From the NCBI GenBank assembly GCA_025774615.1, contig JALGVQ010000012.1:1-24157 (forward strand): a stretch of DNA of 24,157 nucleotides, given 5' to 3'. The notes below the pieces were generated by a model that saw nothing but the letters and a program-made list of their open reading frames with translations, was not told the origin of the DNA and did not search any database. The stretch is from a bacterium. Its GTDB lineage: Bacteria > Blakebacterota > Blakebacteria > Blakebacterales > Blakebacteraceae. A program made the position numbers and the translations under genes. Below, piece after piece: positions 1 through 8,030 of the stretch (positions within the stretch are counted from its first letter, which is position 1; every line of letters starts with the position of its first letter).

Positions 1-2
1 AT

Positions 3-404
3 GAATCGCAGTTCTACGATGATGAGAAGGGTCGTCATTACATCGACCTTAACCCCCTTATTGACAATGGTCTCATCACAATCTGCCAGGCAACTATCGA
101 GGAAGTGAAAGCCTTCCGTAAACGCTTCGATGAAGACTATTTTGCGCGCCTCGATGCCGGTGAGGCCGAGTCTTTGACCATTCTATTAACGGAGGACGTG
201 GAGTATCTCATATGCTCGGCGGATGGAATAGTACTCAAAGTCCTGGGAAATCTTAGAAAGTCTGACCTCAGTATCTCTCTGGAAAGGGTCTTATCGGAAG
301 TTGGACTGGGGCGAAAACTAGAATGGCCCTACACCGAGGCTTTTCGGCAGCAATGGCTCAACGTTGGCGCCCAGGATCGAATCCAGGACCGGGGTCTGAA
401 GTAA
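3..404 (+). CDS. PIN-domain-like protein, C-terminal part (5' end cut by window edge)
   Basis: The frame is open from base 3 to the TAA at 402-404, so the gene enters from the left. The GTG at 105 is probably internal. About 133 residues are visible. The segment LDAGEAESLTILL followed by YLICSADGIVLKVL resembles the second half of PIN nucleases, where a conserved Glu in a GEAE motif is followed about 20 residues later by an acidic residue in a strand ending in D. The N-terminal half that would carry the first catalytic Asp lies outside the window, so the family call is inference. The base composition looks more AT-rich than most of the window, as often seen for toxin-antitoxin or transferred genes. 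No antitoxin lies directly downstream. It could instead be an unrelated hypothetical protein. Confidence 0.6.
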   Translation, partial: ESQFYDDEKGRHYIDLNPLIDNGLITICQATIEEVKAFRKRFDEDYFARLDAGEAESLTILLTEDVEYLICSADGIVLKVLGNLRKSDLSISLERVLSEVGLGRKLEWPYTEAFRQQWLNVGAQDRIQDRGLK

Positions 405-406
405 TA

Positions 407-436
407 GCACCTTTGTAAGCATTTGTTCAAAGGTGC
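407..436 (+). terminator. Hairpin just after the PIN-like gene, possible terminator without U-tract
   Basis: A perfect 9-bp inverted repeat (GCACCTTTG / CAAAGGTGC) with a 12-nt loop starts 3 bp after the stop codon. No run of T follows, so it is either an atypical terminator or a 3'-end stabilising hairpin. Confidence 0.35.
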
Positions 437-507
437 GCAATCCCACTGAATGATTGCAGTTAATACTCTTGATTTGATGATATCCAGCACACTCAGTGTT
501 TTCGTAA

Positions 508-549
508 GGAAAGCTCTATATTGTACTAATTGTACGTTTAGTACTTTCC
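508..549. promoter_or_regulatory. Operator-like GTAC dyad in a convergent intergenic gap
   Basis: GTACTAA (523-529) and TTAGTAC (538-544) form an inverted repeat around a central GTAC (532-535), so three GTAC cores are spaced exactly 9 bp apart. An outer GGAAAG (508-513) / CTTTCC (544-549) pair flanks it. The same three-core geometry appears upstream of the antitoxin gene at 3079-3108. The site lies between two convergent genes, so it is not an obvious promoter for either. Beyond it I see nothing coding in 405-582. Confidence 0.4.
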
Positions 550-582
550 ATAAAATATCTGCTGTTTCTCACCGAACTCCTG

Positions 583-1629
583 TCACAACTCGGTAGCGCA
601 ACTAGGACAGTAGTGCCAGTTGAGTCCGACCGTTTGACCACACGTCGAGCAGGTGCCCTTCAGTTCCGTCTGACAGTATGGACACACTACGAATCGCGTC
701 GAGATCCGTTCACCACACTCAGGACAGTTTGGGCCCTCCTCACGCGTAACCAGGGCATAAATCAGGGCTCCGAGCGCGCTTGTCAGCAGGGCAAACAGGC
801 CCCACAGAGGCGCCGGAAGTCTCTTCTTTCTCGCATCGAGATACACCCACAAGGGTGGTAACACCAGGAGCAGGATCAGACCGAGCAGGCCGATCCGGTT
901 TAATATTGCGGCGGTAATCCCGGGTACACCGACCGGGAGTTCCTGCCATTCCAGATGGCAGATGAGCCTGACGCTCGCGGGAATACCGATCGGCTGCTCA
1001 TTCCCGACGACATCGATGATATTCAGGGGAGTACCTCTGAATTTGGTATTCAGAATATCCCATACCTTGCGGAATTCATCGGCTTCCAGATCATCTGGTA
1101 TCAGGAAATCAATATGATCAACAGAAGTAGCTCCATATTCCAGCGAAGGGAGGAATGCCCCGGGATCTCTCAGGGCCTCTTCCGGAAGGCCGGGACTCAT
1201 TGAATTCCATTCTGGTCGATCAATATCATGCACTCTTGAAGTTACATATTCATAATACCTGAGCCTGGCCCTGACAATGTACCGGCGATCAGGGAATCGC
1301 TCGACTATTTCACTCGTTGTCGCTTCAACAGTGGAACCGATCAGATGTACCAGCTTCTCATCGAATATCGGATCAAATCTACTGGAGGAACCATTACCAA
1401 ACCTGAGTTCCTGCGGACCCAGCATCCGGAGTTCCTGCTTCAGAATGGCGGTCTGAATGTTCCAGATCTTCCCAATTTCTCTTGCATCCTGATTGGCGCT
1501 TTCCTTTTGTCGTTCCTTCTCCTGTTTCTCGAAAACGGGTCCGCCAAGGTAGCCTGCGACAACCATCAACAGGGCCACGATAATGAGGCCCGGACCCCAC
1601 AGTGAACCTGGGTTGTGATCCCTTATCAT
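583..1629 (-). CDS. Membrane protein with C-terminal double zinc ribbon
   Basis: 348 residues with no named family that I recognise. There is a transmembrane segment near residues 10-28, an extracytoplasmic-looking region of about 200 residues, two more transmembrane helices near 240-295, and a cytoplasmic C-terminus. That tail has four Cys pairs (CPEC, CPYC, CSTC, CPSC) typical of a double zinc ribbon. The ATG overlaps the stop of the anti-sigma gene as ATGA (1626-1629), so it is the third gene of a translationally coupled operon: sigma, anti-sigma, this protein. The context suggests a membrane component linked to that sigma system, for example a sensor or accessory factor, but this is inference. 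The topology is predicted by eye. Confidence 0.8.
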   Translation of the reverse strand: MIRDHNPGSLWGPGLIIVALLMVVAGYLGGPVFEKQEKERQKESANQDAREIGKIWNIQTAILKQELRMLGPQELRFGNGSSSRFDPIFDEKLVHLIGSTVEATTSEIVERFPDRRYIVRARLRYYEYVTSRVHDIDRPEWNSMSPGLPEEALRDPGAFLPSLEYGATSVDHIDFLIPDDLEADEFRKVWDILNTKFRGTPLNIIDVVGNEQPIGIPASVRLICHLEWQELPVGVPGITAAILNRIGLLGLILLLVLPPLWVYLDARKKRLPAPLWGLFALLTSALGALIYALVTREEGPNCPECGERISTRFVVCPYCQTELKGTCSTCGQTVGLNWHYCPSCATEL

Positions 1630-2096
1630 GATTCCTCAATCCGGTTTCTGGATATATGGAAAAGGAGTGGACTCGAAAGGATGAGTATCACAGAGGCGCC
1701 GAGACCTGCGATGGCGAGTTCCACGAGTTGGAGGTTCCCGAGCCAAACAAGCGATTCCCGGACCGTCGGCAGAAACCCTCCAGCCAGGGTAATTCCGACA
1801 ACAGTAGCGGCGATAAACCTGGTTATGAACCTCCGCTGGAAGCGGCCCGGAACGACTCTCGATTCCGCCTCTCCGGCAACAATCTCCAGTCGATTTTCGA
1901 AGCCGAGACGGGCGCCAGGTTCATTCGCCAGGTATTCATCCTCCACCGCACGGATGAATCCGGCCCACTCCCGACACTCCCCGCATCCGGAGAGATGGCG
2001 ATCGATCCTTCCCCGCCATCGCCCTGAACGGCCGTGGCTGTGATCCACCAACCAGAGACGTATCTCACTGCATTCCGTGTTATTCTGATTATCCAT
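1626..2096 (-). CDS. Anti-sigma factor with zinc-finger (ZAS-like) N-terminus
   Basis: 156 residues. Near residues 33-41 there is an H-x3-C-x2-C motif (HLSGCGEC), the signature of zinc-binding anti-sigma domains that hold ECF sigma factors inactive. Two hydrophobic stretches follow, around residues 90-110 and 125-147, so the protein is probably anchored in the inner membrane. Its ATG lies 8 bp inside the end of the ECF sigma gene, and its stop overlaps the start of the zinc-ribbon membrane gene by 4 bp. This coupling strongly supports its being the cognate anti-sigma factor of the upstream gene. The signal that releases the sigma factor is not evident from sequence. Confidence 0.8.
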   Translation of the reverse strand: MDNQNNTECSEIRLWLVDHSHGRSGRWRGRIDRHLSGCGECREWAGFIRAVEDEYLANEPGARLGFENRLEIVAGEAESRVVPGRFQRRFITRFIAATVVGITLAGGFLPTVRESLVWLGNLQLVELAIAGLGASVILILSSPLLFHISRNRIEES

Positions 2097-2700
2097 GCCG
2101 CTTCATCCCATCCTGTTCGTTCATATCTGCTGTATCCGTCTTGAGCATCACCCGCCGGATCTTCTCGAGCGCCTGGAATCGCCGGGTTCGGATTGTTGTA
2201 CGCGAGCACCGCTGCAGTTCCGCTATCTGCCCGGTCGTCCATTCAGCGAAGAACGTCAGCTGGATGGTCTCCGCCTCCAGCGGTGTCAGCACCTCCAGCG
2301 CCGCTTTCAATGATTCTTTGAATATCCCCGATTCGAAGATATCAGGCGCCTCAGGAGAGACCCCCATGGTGGATTCAGTGATACTCTCCTCTCTACCCTT
2401 CCAGAGATTGGTCCGCTTTCGAACCGACTTCATCCGATCGAATGCGAGGTTCCTGGCGATGGTATAGATCCAAGTCGAGAACCGGGCTGTCGCCCGGTAC
2501 GTTGGCGCTGATCTGATCGCCCGCAGGAAGGTCTCCTGAACCAGGTCCTCAGCTTCTTCCTCGGTTTCTACGAATCCCCGGCAGAAGTGCAGCAAGCGTA
2601 TGGCATACCGAGCCATCAGGATCCTGAACGCTTCTCCATCACCCTCGGAATACCGGATGAAGAGCCTCTCATCGCTTATCTGATCGGAGTTCACATTCAT
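2089..2700 (-). CDS. ECF-family RNA polymerase sigma factor
   Basis: 203 residues, a normal length for an ECF sigma factor. Region 2 runs from about residue 12 to 95: the EDLVQETFLRAIR stretch is the region 2.2 core-binding helix, and FSTWIYTIARNLAFDRMKS matches the -10 recognition helix. Region 4 covers roughly 130-190, with a helix-turn-helix around TTGQIAELQRCSRTTIRTR. It sits first in an overlapping minus-strand operon with a zinc-finger anti-sigma gene and a zinc-ribbon membrane protein. The leader 2701-2783 contains an AT-rich TATATA, but no -35 box at normal spacing was convincing. ECF genes commonly autoregulate; that is not shown here. Target genes are unknown. Confidence 0.9.
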   Translation of the reverse strand: MNVNSDQISDERLFIRYSEGDGEAFRILMARYAIRLLHFCRGFVETEEEAEDLVQETFLRAIRSAPTYRATARFSTWIYTIARNLAFDRMKSVRKRTNLWKGREESITESTMGVSPEAPDIFESGIFKESLKAALEVLTPLEAETIQLTFFAEWTTGQIAELQRCSRTTIRTRRFQALEKIRRVMLKTDTADMNEQDGMKRHG

Positions 2701-2783
2701 ACGTCTTCTTGTACCGGGTGAGGAAATGGAGTGTTTATATAAATCTGCCTCCAGGACCCTGCCGGGTTCAACTCTGGATCAGG

Positions 2784-3041
2784 CTATCCCAGCCCCAGCT
2801 CTGCCCGCAGGTCATCGAGGGAGGTCGTACCCTGTTTCAGAGCTTCGGTAATGGATGTCCGGGTATCGGCAATGTCTAACTGGTTCTCCAGAAGTTCGAG
2901 CATGATCAGGTCCACGATCGGGACCACGGCGGCGACTTCGCGTCCGTGTTTCTCGAGAATGACCCGTTCTCCAGCGTATCCCGCCCGGTTGATCAGTTCG
3001 GCGAATCCCCGGCGTGCCTCTGAGGCAGCTATTCGAAGCAT
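2784..3041 (-). CDS. Phd/YefM-family antitoxin-like protein, no adjacent toxin
   Basis: 85 residues. The N-terminal stretch IAASEARRGFAELINRA, followed by G-x-RVILEKHGREVAAVVP, is the DNA-binding and dimerisation fold of Phd/YefM antitoxins, which neutralise RelE/YoeB- or Doc-type toxins and repress their own operon. The open frame reaches 3161, but the ATG at 3041 is chosen because GGAGGAG lies 4 bp upstream and the homologous region begins right after it. The C-terminal 35 residues would be the toxin-binding part. No toxin ORF lies in the 83 bp before the downstream sigma gene or just upstream, so it appears orphaned. An operator-like dyad lies 38-67 bp upstream. Confidence 0.8.
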   Translation of the reverse strand: MLRIAASEARRGFAELINRAGYAGERVILEKHGREVAAVVPIVDLIMLELLENQLDIADTRTSITEALKQGTTSLDDLRAELGLG

Positions 3042-3078
3042 GGTTCTCCTCCAGTCCATGAAAACCGTCAAGGCCATG

Positions 3079-3108
3079 ATATGTACGTTTTGTAAGAATT
3101 GTACATAT
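3079..3108 (-). promoter_or_regulatory. Operator-like dyad upstream of the antitoxin gene
   Basis: ATATGTAC (3079-3086) and GTACATAT (3101-3108) are a perfect 8-bp inverted repeat with a 14-bp spacer. A degenerate core GTAA (3092-3095) sits exactly at the centre, giving three cores 9 bp apart. YefM operators are known to carry palindromes built on TGTACA, so this is a good candidate for the antitoxin's autoregulatory site. It would cover or adjoin the promoter. Confidence 0.5.
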
Positions 3109-3162
3109 TGGTAAATCTGCAGTGTACTACCGACAACCTGCGGGAGGTGGAGTGGTTTCAAC

Positions 3163-3210
3163 GGTACCAGTGGAAAGTGGTATCAGTGGTAAGCGGTACC
3201 AGTGGCACAG
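3163..3210. repeat. Three tandem 16-bp repeats (GGTACCAGTGG core)
   Basis: Units begin at 3163, 3179 and 3195: GGTACCAGTGGAAAGT, GGTATCAGTGGTAAGC, GGTACCAGTGGCACAG. A weaker related copy may precede them near 3146. The array lies between the end of apgM and the antitoxin operator, outside any gene. Its role is unknown; it could be a binding array or a slipped repeat. Confidence 0.65.
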
Positions 3211-3225
3211 GAAAACACCCGAGGT

Positions 3226-4437
3226 TCAGGCGCCGAACTTGTTGAGCCTCCCCGCGTGCCCCAGAACCAGCCCCATGAGATGCCGGGCGGGGAAGGTGCC
3301 GAGGGTGCCCTGCCGGGCGCAGGTGATCTCGTCGAAACGGTCCATGCCGCTGTGACGCGCAACCGGAGATGAGAGGATGACCGGTACGGAATGCCAGGAG
3401 TGCTCGCCCATCAGGGCCGGTGTCGAGTGGTCACCCGTTACCACGACAACATCAGGTTCCAGGGCCAGAAAGCCTGTCAATGCCGTGTCCACATCCTCGA
3501 TCGCGGCTACCTTGGCGTCGAAATCTCCATCCTCACCCCGTGCGTCGGGAGCCTTGTAGTGCAGGAAGAAGAAATCGTGGTCATCCCACCCCGATCTGAC
3601 TGCTTCGAGCTGCTCTTCGAGGTTCCTGGCCCCCTCATGCACATCCATACCGAGAAGCCGGCTGATCCCCTTGTACATCGGGTAGGTGGCGACAGCGAGC
3701 GCTCTCAGGCCGAAACGTTCGCGCATGGAGGGGTAGACCCGGTATTTCGCAATCCCTCTCAGCAGGGGGAAGTAGGCGGGTGTACCCGCCCCGGCCAGTG
3801 GTCCGGAGGCCTGGATGAGGAATTCACGCAGAAGCAACGCGACTTTTTCAGCTCCGGGATGATCTGCCACCGGTTCGAGCGGAAACGCTCCGGCAACCTG
3901 CGGATCGGTGTCTGCTACACCCTCCTCAAGCCCCTCTCCGGGGGCGCGCAGGACGATTGCCGCCCGATGCTCCTTGACCGGTCTGATGAAGAATTCTACA
4001 CCGGGGATGCTCACCGCGGTTGACACGATCTCGCACAACCGTTCGCATTCTTCGGTCGGTATCCTTCCGGCGCGTCGATCGATGATCCTGCCCTCACCAT
4101 CGACGGTTGCGAAGTTCACGCGGATGGCGATATCGCCCTCCTGGAGGGGGAAATCGATCCCGGCCGCTTCCAGTACCCCGCGACCGATATTGTTCTCCTC
4201 TGGATCGTATCCGAAGAGAGCGAAATGACCCGGCCCGCTCCCCGGCGTGATACCCGGCAGTACCGGCACGATCAACCCCGTATCACTTCGCGCAGCCAGT
4301 GCGTCCAGAACGGGGGTACGCGCTGCCTGGAGTTCGGTGAGCCCCCGGGAGGGATCGGTGGTTCCACCCAGCCCGTCAAGTACCGCAAAGAGGATCCTGC
4401 TCTCGTTGTCATGCACCAGGTCATCGGGCAGTCTCAC
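3226..4437 (-). CDS. apgM: 2,3-bisphosphoglycerate-independent phosphoglycerate mutase, archaeal-type
   Basis: 403 residues, within the usual 400-415 for the ApgM family. It interconverts 3- and 2-phosphoglycerate in cytosolic glycolysis/gluconeogenesis using two metal ions, as in the alkaline phosphatase superfamily. Visible motifs: N-terminal metal-binding AVLDGLGG, then ITPGSGPGHFALFGYDP near the nucleophile Ser, HYKAPDARGEDGD, and the C-terminal metal site VVVTGDHSTPALMGEHSWHS. The C-terminus ends in the family's typical KFGA. The frame extends to a GTG at 4482, but I chose GTG 4437 because GGAGG lies 5 bp upstream and homology starts just after. A promoter-like pair fits this start. Upstream ATGs at 4470 and 4449 lack a ribosome-binding site. 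Confidence 0.92.
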   Translation of the reverse strand: MRLPDDLVHDNESRILFAVLDGLGGTTDPSRGLTELQAARTPVLDALAARSDTGLIVPVLPGITPGSGPGHFALFGYDPEENNIGRGVLEAAGIDFPLQEGDIAIRVNFATVDGEGRIIDRRAGRIPTEECERLCEIVSTAVSIPGVEFFIRPVKEHRAAIVLRAPGEGLEEGVADTDPQVAGAFPLEPVADHPGAEKVALLLREFLIQASGPLAGAGTPAYFPLLRGIAKYRVYPSMRERFGLRALAVATYPMYKGISRLLGMDVHEGARNLEEQLEAVRSGWDDHDFFFLHYKAPDARGEDGDFDAKVAAIEDVDTALTGFLALEPDVVVVTGDHSTPALMGEHSWHSVPVILSSPVARHSGMDRFDEITCARQGTLGTFPARHLMGLVLGHAGRLNKFGA

Positions 4438-4473
4438 TGGAACCTCCATGTGCGGGTTGCGAGTACACATGTT

Positions 4474-4502
4474 ATTATCCACACTGCAACGGTACCTGCC
4501 AC
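4474..4502 (-). promoter_or_regulatory. Candidate sigma-70-type promoter of apgM
   Basis: On the minus strand, GTGGCA (4502-4497) and GATAAT (4479-4474) are separated by 17 bp. They match the -35 and -10 consensus in 4 and 5 of 6 bases. The predicted start would leave a leader of about 30 nt before the GTG at 4437, which supports that start over the upstream ones. Confidence 0.35.
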
Positions 4503-4579
4503 TGAAAAAGCCGGCTTTGCAACATTAGGGGAACTAATTACGTATAGTGTAAGGCCCTGAATCATGAGGTGAGGTGGAA

Positions 4580-5401
4580 ATGCCTGATAACCAGCCGGAC
4601 GAAAACTGGCGACACGACGATTCGTATTACAATCTCCCGGGCAGGGAAGGTGTGCCTCCGGAGAGAGAGGATCGGAGTATGCCGGGGTCAGAGTCCGACC
4701 CTCCCCTCGATAACCCGCCTCCTGAGACGCCGGAGAAGGAATTCGATCTCGGTCGCTGGGTCCGGGATGGATGGAACCTGATCAGGGATGAGCTTCCCGG
4801 TTATATAATCGCGGGATTGATATATCTCGCCGCCATCATCATTTCATCCCGAATCCACGGGATCGTCTTTCTTGCGCTGATGGGCCCCATTACGGCGGGC
4901 TTTTTCCTCATGACCGTCAATCACATGCGCGGCGGGGATAATCCCCTCATGGGGGACATCTTTCAGGCGTTTCAGAAATACGTGCCGATCACGCTGGCCC
5001 ACCTGATCCTGTCGATGTTCCTCGCAGTGGGCTTCGTCCTCTGTTTCGTTCCCGGACTGATCATCTGGGGGATCTATCTTTTTACGTTCATCTTCATCGT
5101 CGATCGCGGATTTGATTTCTGGGAGGCAATGGAGGCCAGCCGTCACCTGACGGCAGGGAACATCCTGGAATTCACTCTGTTCGCGCTGGTATTGATCGTG
5201 CTGAATATCGGGGGCCTTCTCTGTTTCGGCATCGGGGTACTGGTGACGATACCACTCACCTTTGCCTCTGTGGCGTGCGCGTATCGCGATCTTTCCGGTC
5301 TGGCCGCCGAGCCTGCCATCAAGACTCCGCCGCCGCCGGAGCGGTACACACCATCATCGGGAAATCCGTCTCCACCGCAGCCGCCGAGTATTATTTCATA
5401 A
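4580..5401 (+). CDS. Polytopic inner-membrane protein with proline-rich tails, function unknown
   Basis: 273 residues. The first 60 or so are acidic, Pro-rich and probably disordered. A hydrophobic core follows with about five transmembrane helices (near 75-95, 97-117, 135-155, 157-175 and 205-245). The last 30 residues are again Pro-rich. The layout, including a WEAMEASRHL segment between helices, resembles the broad family of bacterial membrane proteins related to DUF975/YciC, but I cannot assign a function. ATG 4580 is preferred; a GTG two codons upstream is possible because both share the GAGGTGAGGTGG ribosome-binding region. It is divergent from apgM and convergent with lepB. The 43 bp after it hold only a weak 5-bp hairpin. 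Confidence 0.85.
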   Translation: MPDNQPDENWRHDDSYYNLPGREGVPPEREDRSMPGSESDPPLDNPPPETPEKEFDLGRWVRDGWNLIRDELPGYIIAGLIYLAAIIISSRIHGIVFLALMGPITAGFFLMTVNHMRGGDNPLMGDIFQAFQKYVPITLAHLILSMFLAVGFVLCFVPGLIIWGIYLFTFIFIVDRGFDFWEAMEASRHLTAGNILEFTLFALVLIVLNIGGLLCFGIGVLVTIPLTFASVACAYRDLSGLAAEPAIKTPPPPERYTPSSGNPSPPQPPSIIS

Positions 5402-5444
5402 ACATCCCACTCGGCGGATTCGGGAGCATGTTGGAGAAACGCTC

Positions 5445-6185
5445 CTAACGTACCCTTCGGAAAAGATGTCCCCATCGGATCTTGCTGATCAGGTCGAACC
5501 ATTTGATGGATGGATCCGGATTCCAGGAGAGGTACACGATCGTCGCCTTCCCTTTGATGTTTTCCTCGGGCACGAACCCCCATTCGCGGCTGTCCTTGCT
5601 GTTCTCCCGGTTGTCCCCCATGAAGAAATAGTGCCCCTCGGGGACCGTGACCGGGCCGAAGTTATCCCGATTCGAATATGACCCGGGCAGGACGCGGGGA
5701 TCGCCATGCTTCAATGTCTCCGGTTCCGGAACAAGCGTATCATCTACATAGACGTTCCGATCCTCGATCCTCACCGTCTGTCCGGGGCCGGCGATGAGCC
5801 GCTTGACGAAATCTTTGGTGGTATCGAGCGGGTAGCGGAATACGATGACATCGCCGGTTCTCGGTTTCCGCAGGCCGGGAAGACGTCCATCAAGAGGACC
5901 GAAATCGATCCTCGGGCCGAAGGTGACCTTGTCGACCAGGATGAAATCCCCCACCAGCAGTGTGTCCTCCATCGAGCTGGAAGGGATCCGGAAGGCCTGG
6001 ATCACGAAAGCGCGGAGCACGAGGGCGATAATAACGGCGAATACGATCAGTTCGACCGTTTCACGCACAACCGACCGGCGGCGGGTATCTCCGGAATGGT
6101 CTACATATTCAACGTCGGGGTTGACTTCCTGTTCGATTTCAGCAGGGGTCAGATCCTCCCGATCGGCGGATCTCCTCACCCTCAA
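5445..6185 (-). CDS. lepB: Signal peptidase I
   Basis: 246 residues. It cleaves signal peptides from exported proteins at the outer face of the inner membrane through a Ser-Lys dyad. One transmembrane helix spans about residues 43-63. [10 protein letters not shown] provides the nucleophile Ser71, and [11 protein letters not shown] carries the general base Lys128. The [14 protein letters not shown] box lies near the C-terminus. The start is a TTG at 6185 whose bases overlap the lepA stop (TTGA); a GTG two codons later is an equally reasonable start. The overlap implies translational coupling to lepA, the classic lepA-lepB order. The short N-terminal cytoplasmic extension is acidic. Confidence 0.93.
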   Translation of the reverse strand: MRVRRSADREDLTPAEIEQEVNPDVEYVDHSGDTRRRSVVRETVELIVFAVIIALVLRAFVIQAFRIPSSSMEDTLLVGDFILVDKVTFGPRIDFGPLDGRLPGLRKPRTGDVIVFRYPLDTTKDFVKRLIAGPGQTVRIEDRNVYVDDTLVPEPETLKHGDPRVLPGSYSNRDNFGPVTVPEGHYFFMGDNRENSKDSREWGFVPEENIKGKATIVYLSWNPDPSIKWFDLISKIRWGHLFRRVR

Positions 6186-7987
6186 TCCTCATCGTTCATC
6201 GAAAGGAAGGCCAGGAACGCTTCCTGTGGGATCTCGACGCTCCCGACCATCTTCATCCGTTTCTTCCCTTCCTTCTGCCGTTCGAGAAGCTTCCGCTTTC
6301 TCGTGATATCACCGCCGTAGCACTTGGCCGTGACATGCTTCCGGAAGGCACTCACTGTCTCACGCGCGATGATCTTGTTGCCTATCGCCGCCTGGACAGC
6401 GACCGAGAACTGTTGTCGCGGGATGAGTTTTTTGAGACGCTGGGTGAGCTTGCGGCCCCACTCGTAGGCCTTGTCGGCGTGCACGATCATGCTCAGGGTG
6501 TCGACCGGTTCACCATTAAGCATGATGTCGAGTTTCTGGACCGAGTTCCTTCGCCAATTGTCGAATTCGTAATCGAGGCTGGCGTACCCCCGACTCACCG
6601 ATTTCATGCGGTCGTAGAAGTCGAAAACGATCTCTGCCAGGGGAAGATCGAAGGAGATCAGAACCCTGTCGCCCCCCATATACTCCATACTCTGGTAATC
6701 TCCCCGCCGGTCCTGGCAGAGCGTCATCATGTTCCCGATGTATGCCTGCGGTGTGGCGATGAGAGCTTTCACGTACGGCTCTTCGATGTAGTCGATCTCC
6801 TGGGGTGGCGGGAGATGGGCCGGATTGTCAACCGGCAGAATCTCTCCATTGGTCGTATGGACCCGGAACTCCACACTCGGTATCGTGGCGATGATAGCGA
6901 GCCCGTGTTCCCGCGAGAGCCGTTCCTGCACGATCTCCATATGCAGAAGACCGAGGAATCCGCACCAGAATCCGAAACCGAGCGCCGCGCTCGATTCGGC
7001 TTCGTAGGTGAGTGCCGCGTCATTCAGCTTGAGACGCTCGAGAGCGTCACTGAGGTTCTGATGGTCCTCACTGTCCATCGGATATAGTCCGCTGAAAACC
7101 ATCGATTTCACCTGCTTGTACCCGGGCAGGGGCTCGACGTGAGGATGATCCGCGTCGGCGATCGTATCGCCCACCCGGGCATCCCGGATGGTCTTGATCG
7201 AAGCGATGAGGTACCCGACCTCACCGGCCCGGAGAACATCGACCTTCTCCTTGCCGAGGCGCAGAACACCCACTTCGTCCACCTCCGCCTTCTTACCCGA
7301 CCCGAGCAGATGTATCCGCTGCCCCTTCCTGAATTCCCCGTCCACGACCCGCAGATAGGGAATGGCCCCCCGGTAGGTGTCGAAGATCGAATCGAAGATC
7401 AGCGCGCGGGCAGGGGCCTCCGGATCGCCCGAGGGAGGAGTTATCCGATCAACGATGGCCTCGAGCACCGCCTGGACGTTCGTACCCTCTTTGGCCGAAA
7501 CCGCAATGATTTCATCGGGATCAACACCGAGAAGATCGATCAGGTCCTCCGTTACGGAATCAACCCGGGCACTCGGCAGATCGATCTTGTTCAGGACAGG
7601 GATGATCTCCAGGTCGTACTCGAGGGCCAGGTAGAGGTTGCTGAGGGTCTGGGCCTCGATCCCCTGGCTCGCGTCGACGACCAGCACGGCGCCTTCGCAG
7701 GCCGCAAGTGACCGGCTGACTTCGTAGGTGAAGTCGACATGTCCCGGTGTGTCGATCAGATTGAGGATGTACTCTGTGCCGTCCGGCGCGGTGTGGTGCA
7801 TCCTGACGGGGTGCATCTTGATCGTGATGCCCCGTTCCCGCTCCAGGTCCATGTCATCGAGGACCTGATCGACCTTGCCGAGCCGTTCAAGGGTACCGGT
7901 CTCCTCCAGAAGCCGATCCGCGAGGGTGGACTTCCCGTGGTCGATATGCGCCACGATGCAGAAATTGCGGATATGCGTCTGATTCAT
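6182..7987 (-). CDS. lepA: Translation elongation factor 4 (LepA/EF4)
   Basis: 601 residues, the standard length. It is a ribosome-binding GTPase thought to act on stalled or mispositioned ribosomes and in ribosome biogenesis. The G1 motif AHIDHGKST begins near residue 13, followed by RGITIK (G2), DTPGH (G3) and NKID (G4). EF-G-like domains follow, then the LepA-specific C-terminal domain with [14 protein letters not shown] and the basic [20 protein letters not shown] segment. The gene starts 43 bp after the amidase gene and overlaps lepB, so smpB, amidase, lepA and lepB probably form one transcriptional unit. Nothing appears damaged. Confidence 0.97.
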   Translation of the reverse strand: MNQTHIRNFCIVAHIDHGKSTLADRLLEETGTLERLGKVDQVLDDMDLERERGITIKMHPVRMHHTAPDGTEYILNLIDTPGHVDFTYEVSRSLAACEGAVLVVDASQGIEAQTLSNLYLALEYDLEIIPVLNKIDLPSARVDSVTEDLIDLLGVDPDEIIAVSAKEGTNVQAVLEAIVDRITPPSGDPEAPARALIFDSIFDTYRGAIPYLRVVDGEFRKGQRIHLLGSGKKAEVDEVGVLRLGKEKVDVLRAGEVGYLIASIKTIRDARVGDTIADADHPHVEPLPGYKQVKSMVFSGLYPMDSEDHQNLSDALERLKLNDAALTYEAESSAALGFGFWCGFLGLLHMEIVQERLSREHGLAIIATIPSVEFRVHTTNGEILPVDNPAHLPPPQEIDYIEEPYVKALIATPQAYIGNMMTLCQDRRGDYQSMEYMGGDRVLISFDLPLAEIVFDFYDRMKSVSRGYASLDYEFDNWRRNSVQKLDIMLNGEPVDTLSMIVHADKAYEWGRKLTQRLKKLIPRQQFSVAVQAAIGNKIIARETVSAFRKHVTAKCYGGDITRKRKLLERQKEGKKRMKMVGSVEIPQEAFLAFLSMNDED

Positions 7988-8030
7988 CCGGTTCCGGTGG
8001 AGTAACGAGTGTAAGGGAGTGGCCGGCCTC

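Noticed and set aside
2701-2783. TTGAAC ... TATATA as a promoter of the ECF sigma operon
   Set aside because: The spacer is about 24 bp, too long for a sigma-70 promoter, and no clear ECF-type pair was found.
6335-7087. 250-codon plus-strand open frame opposite lepA
   Set aside because: It is antisense to conserved LepA sequence; no independent evidence.
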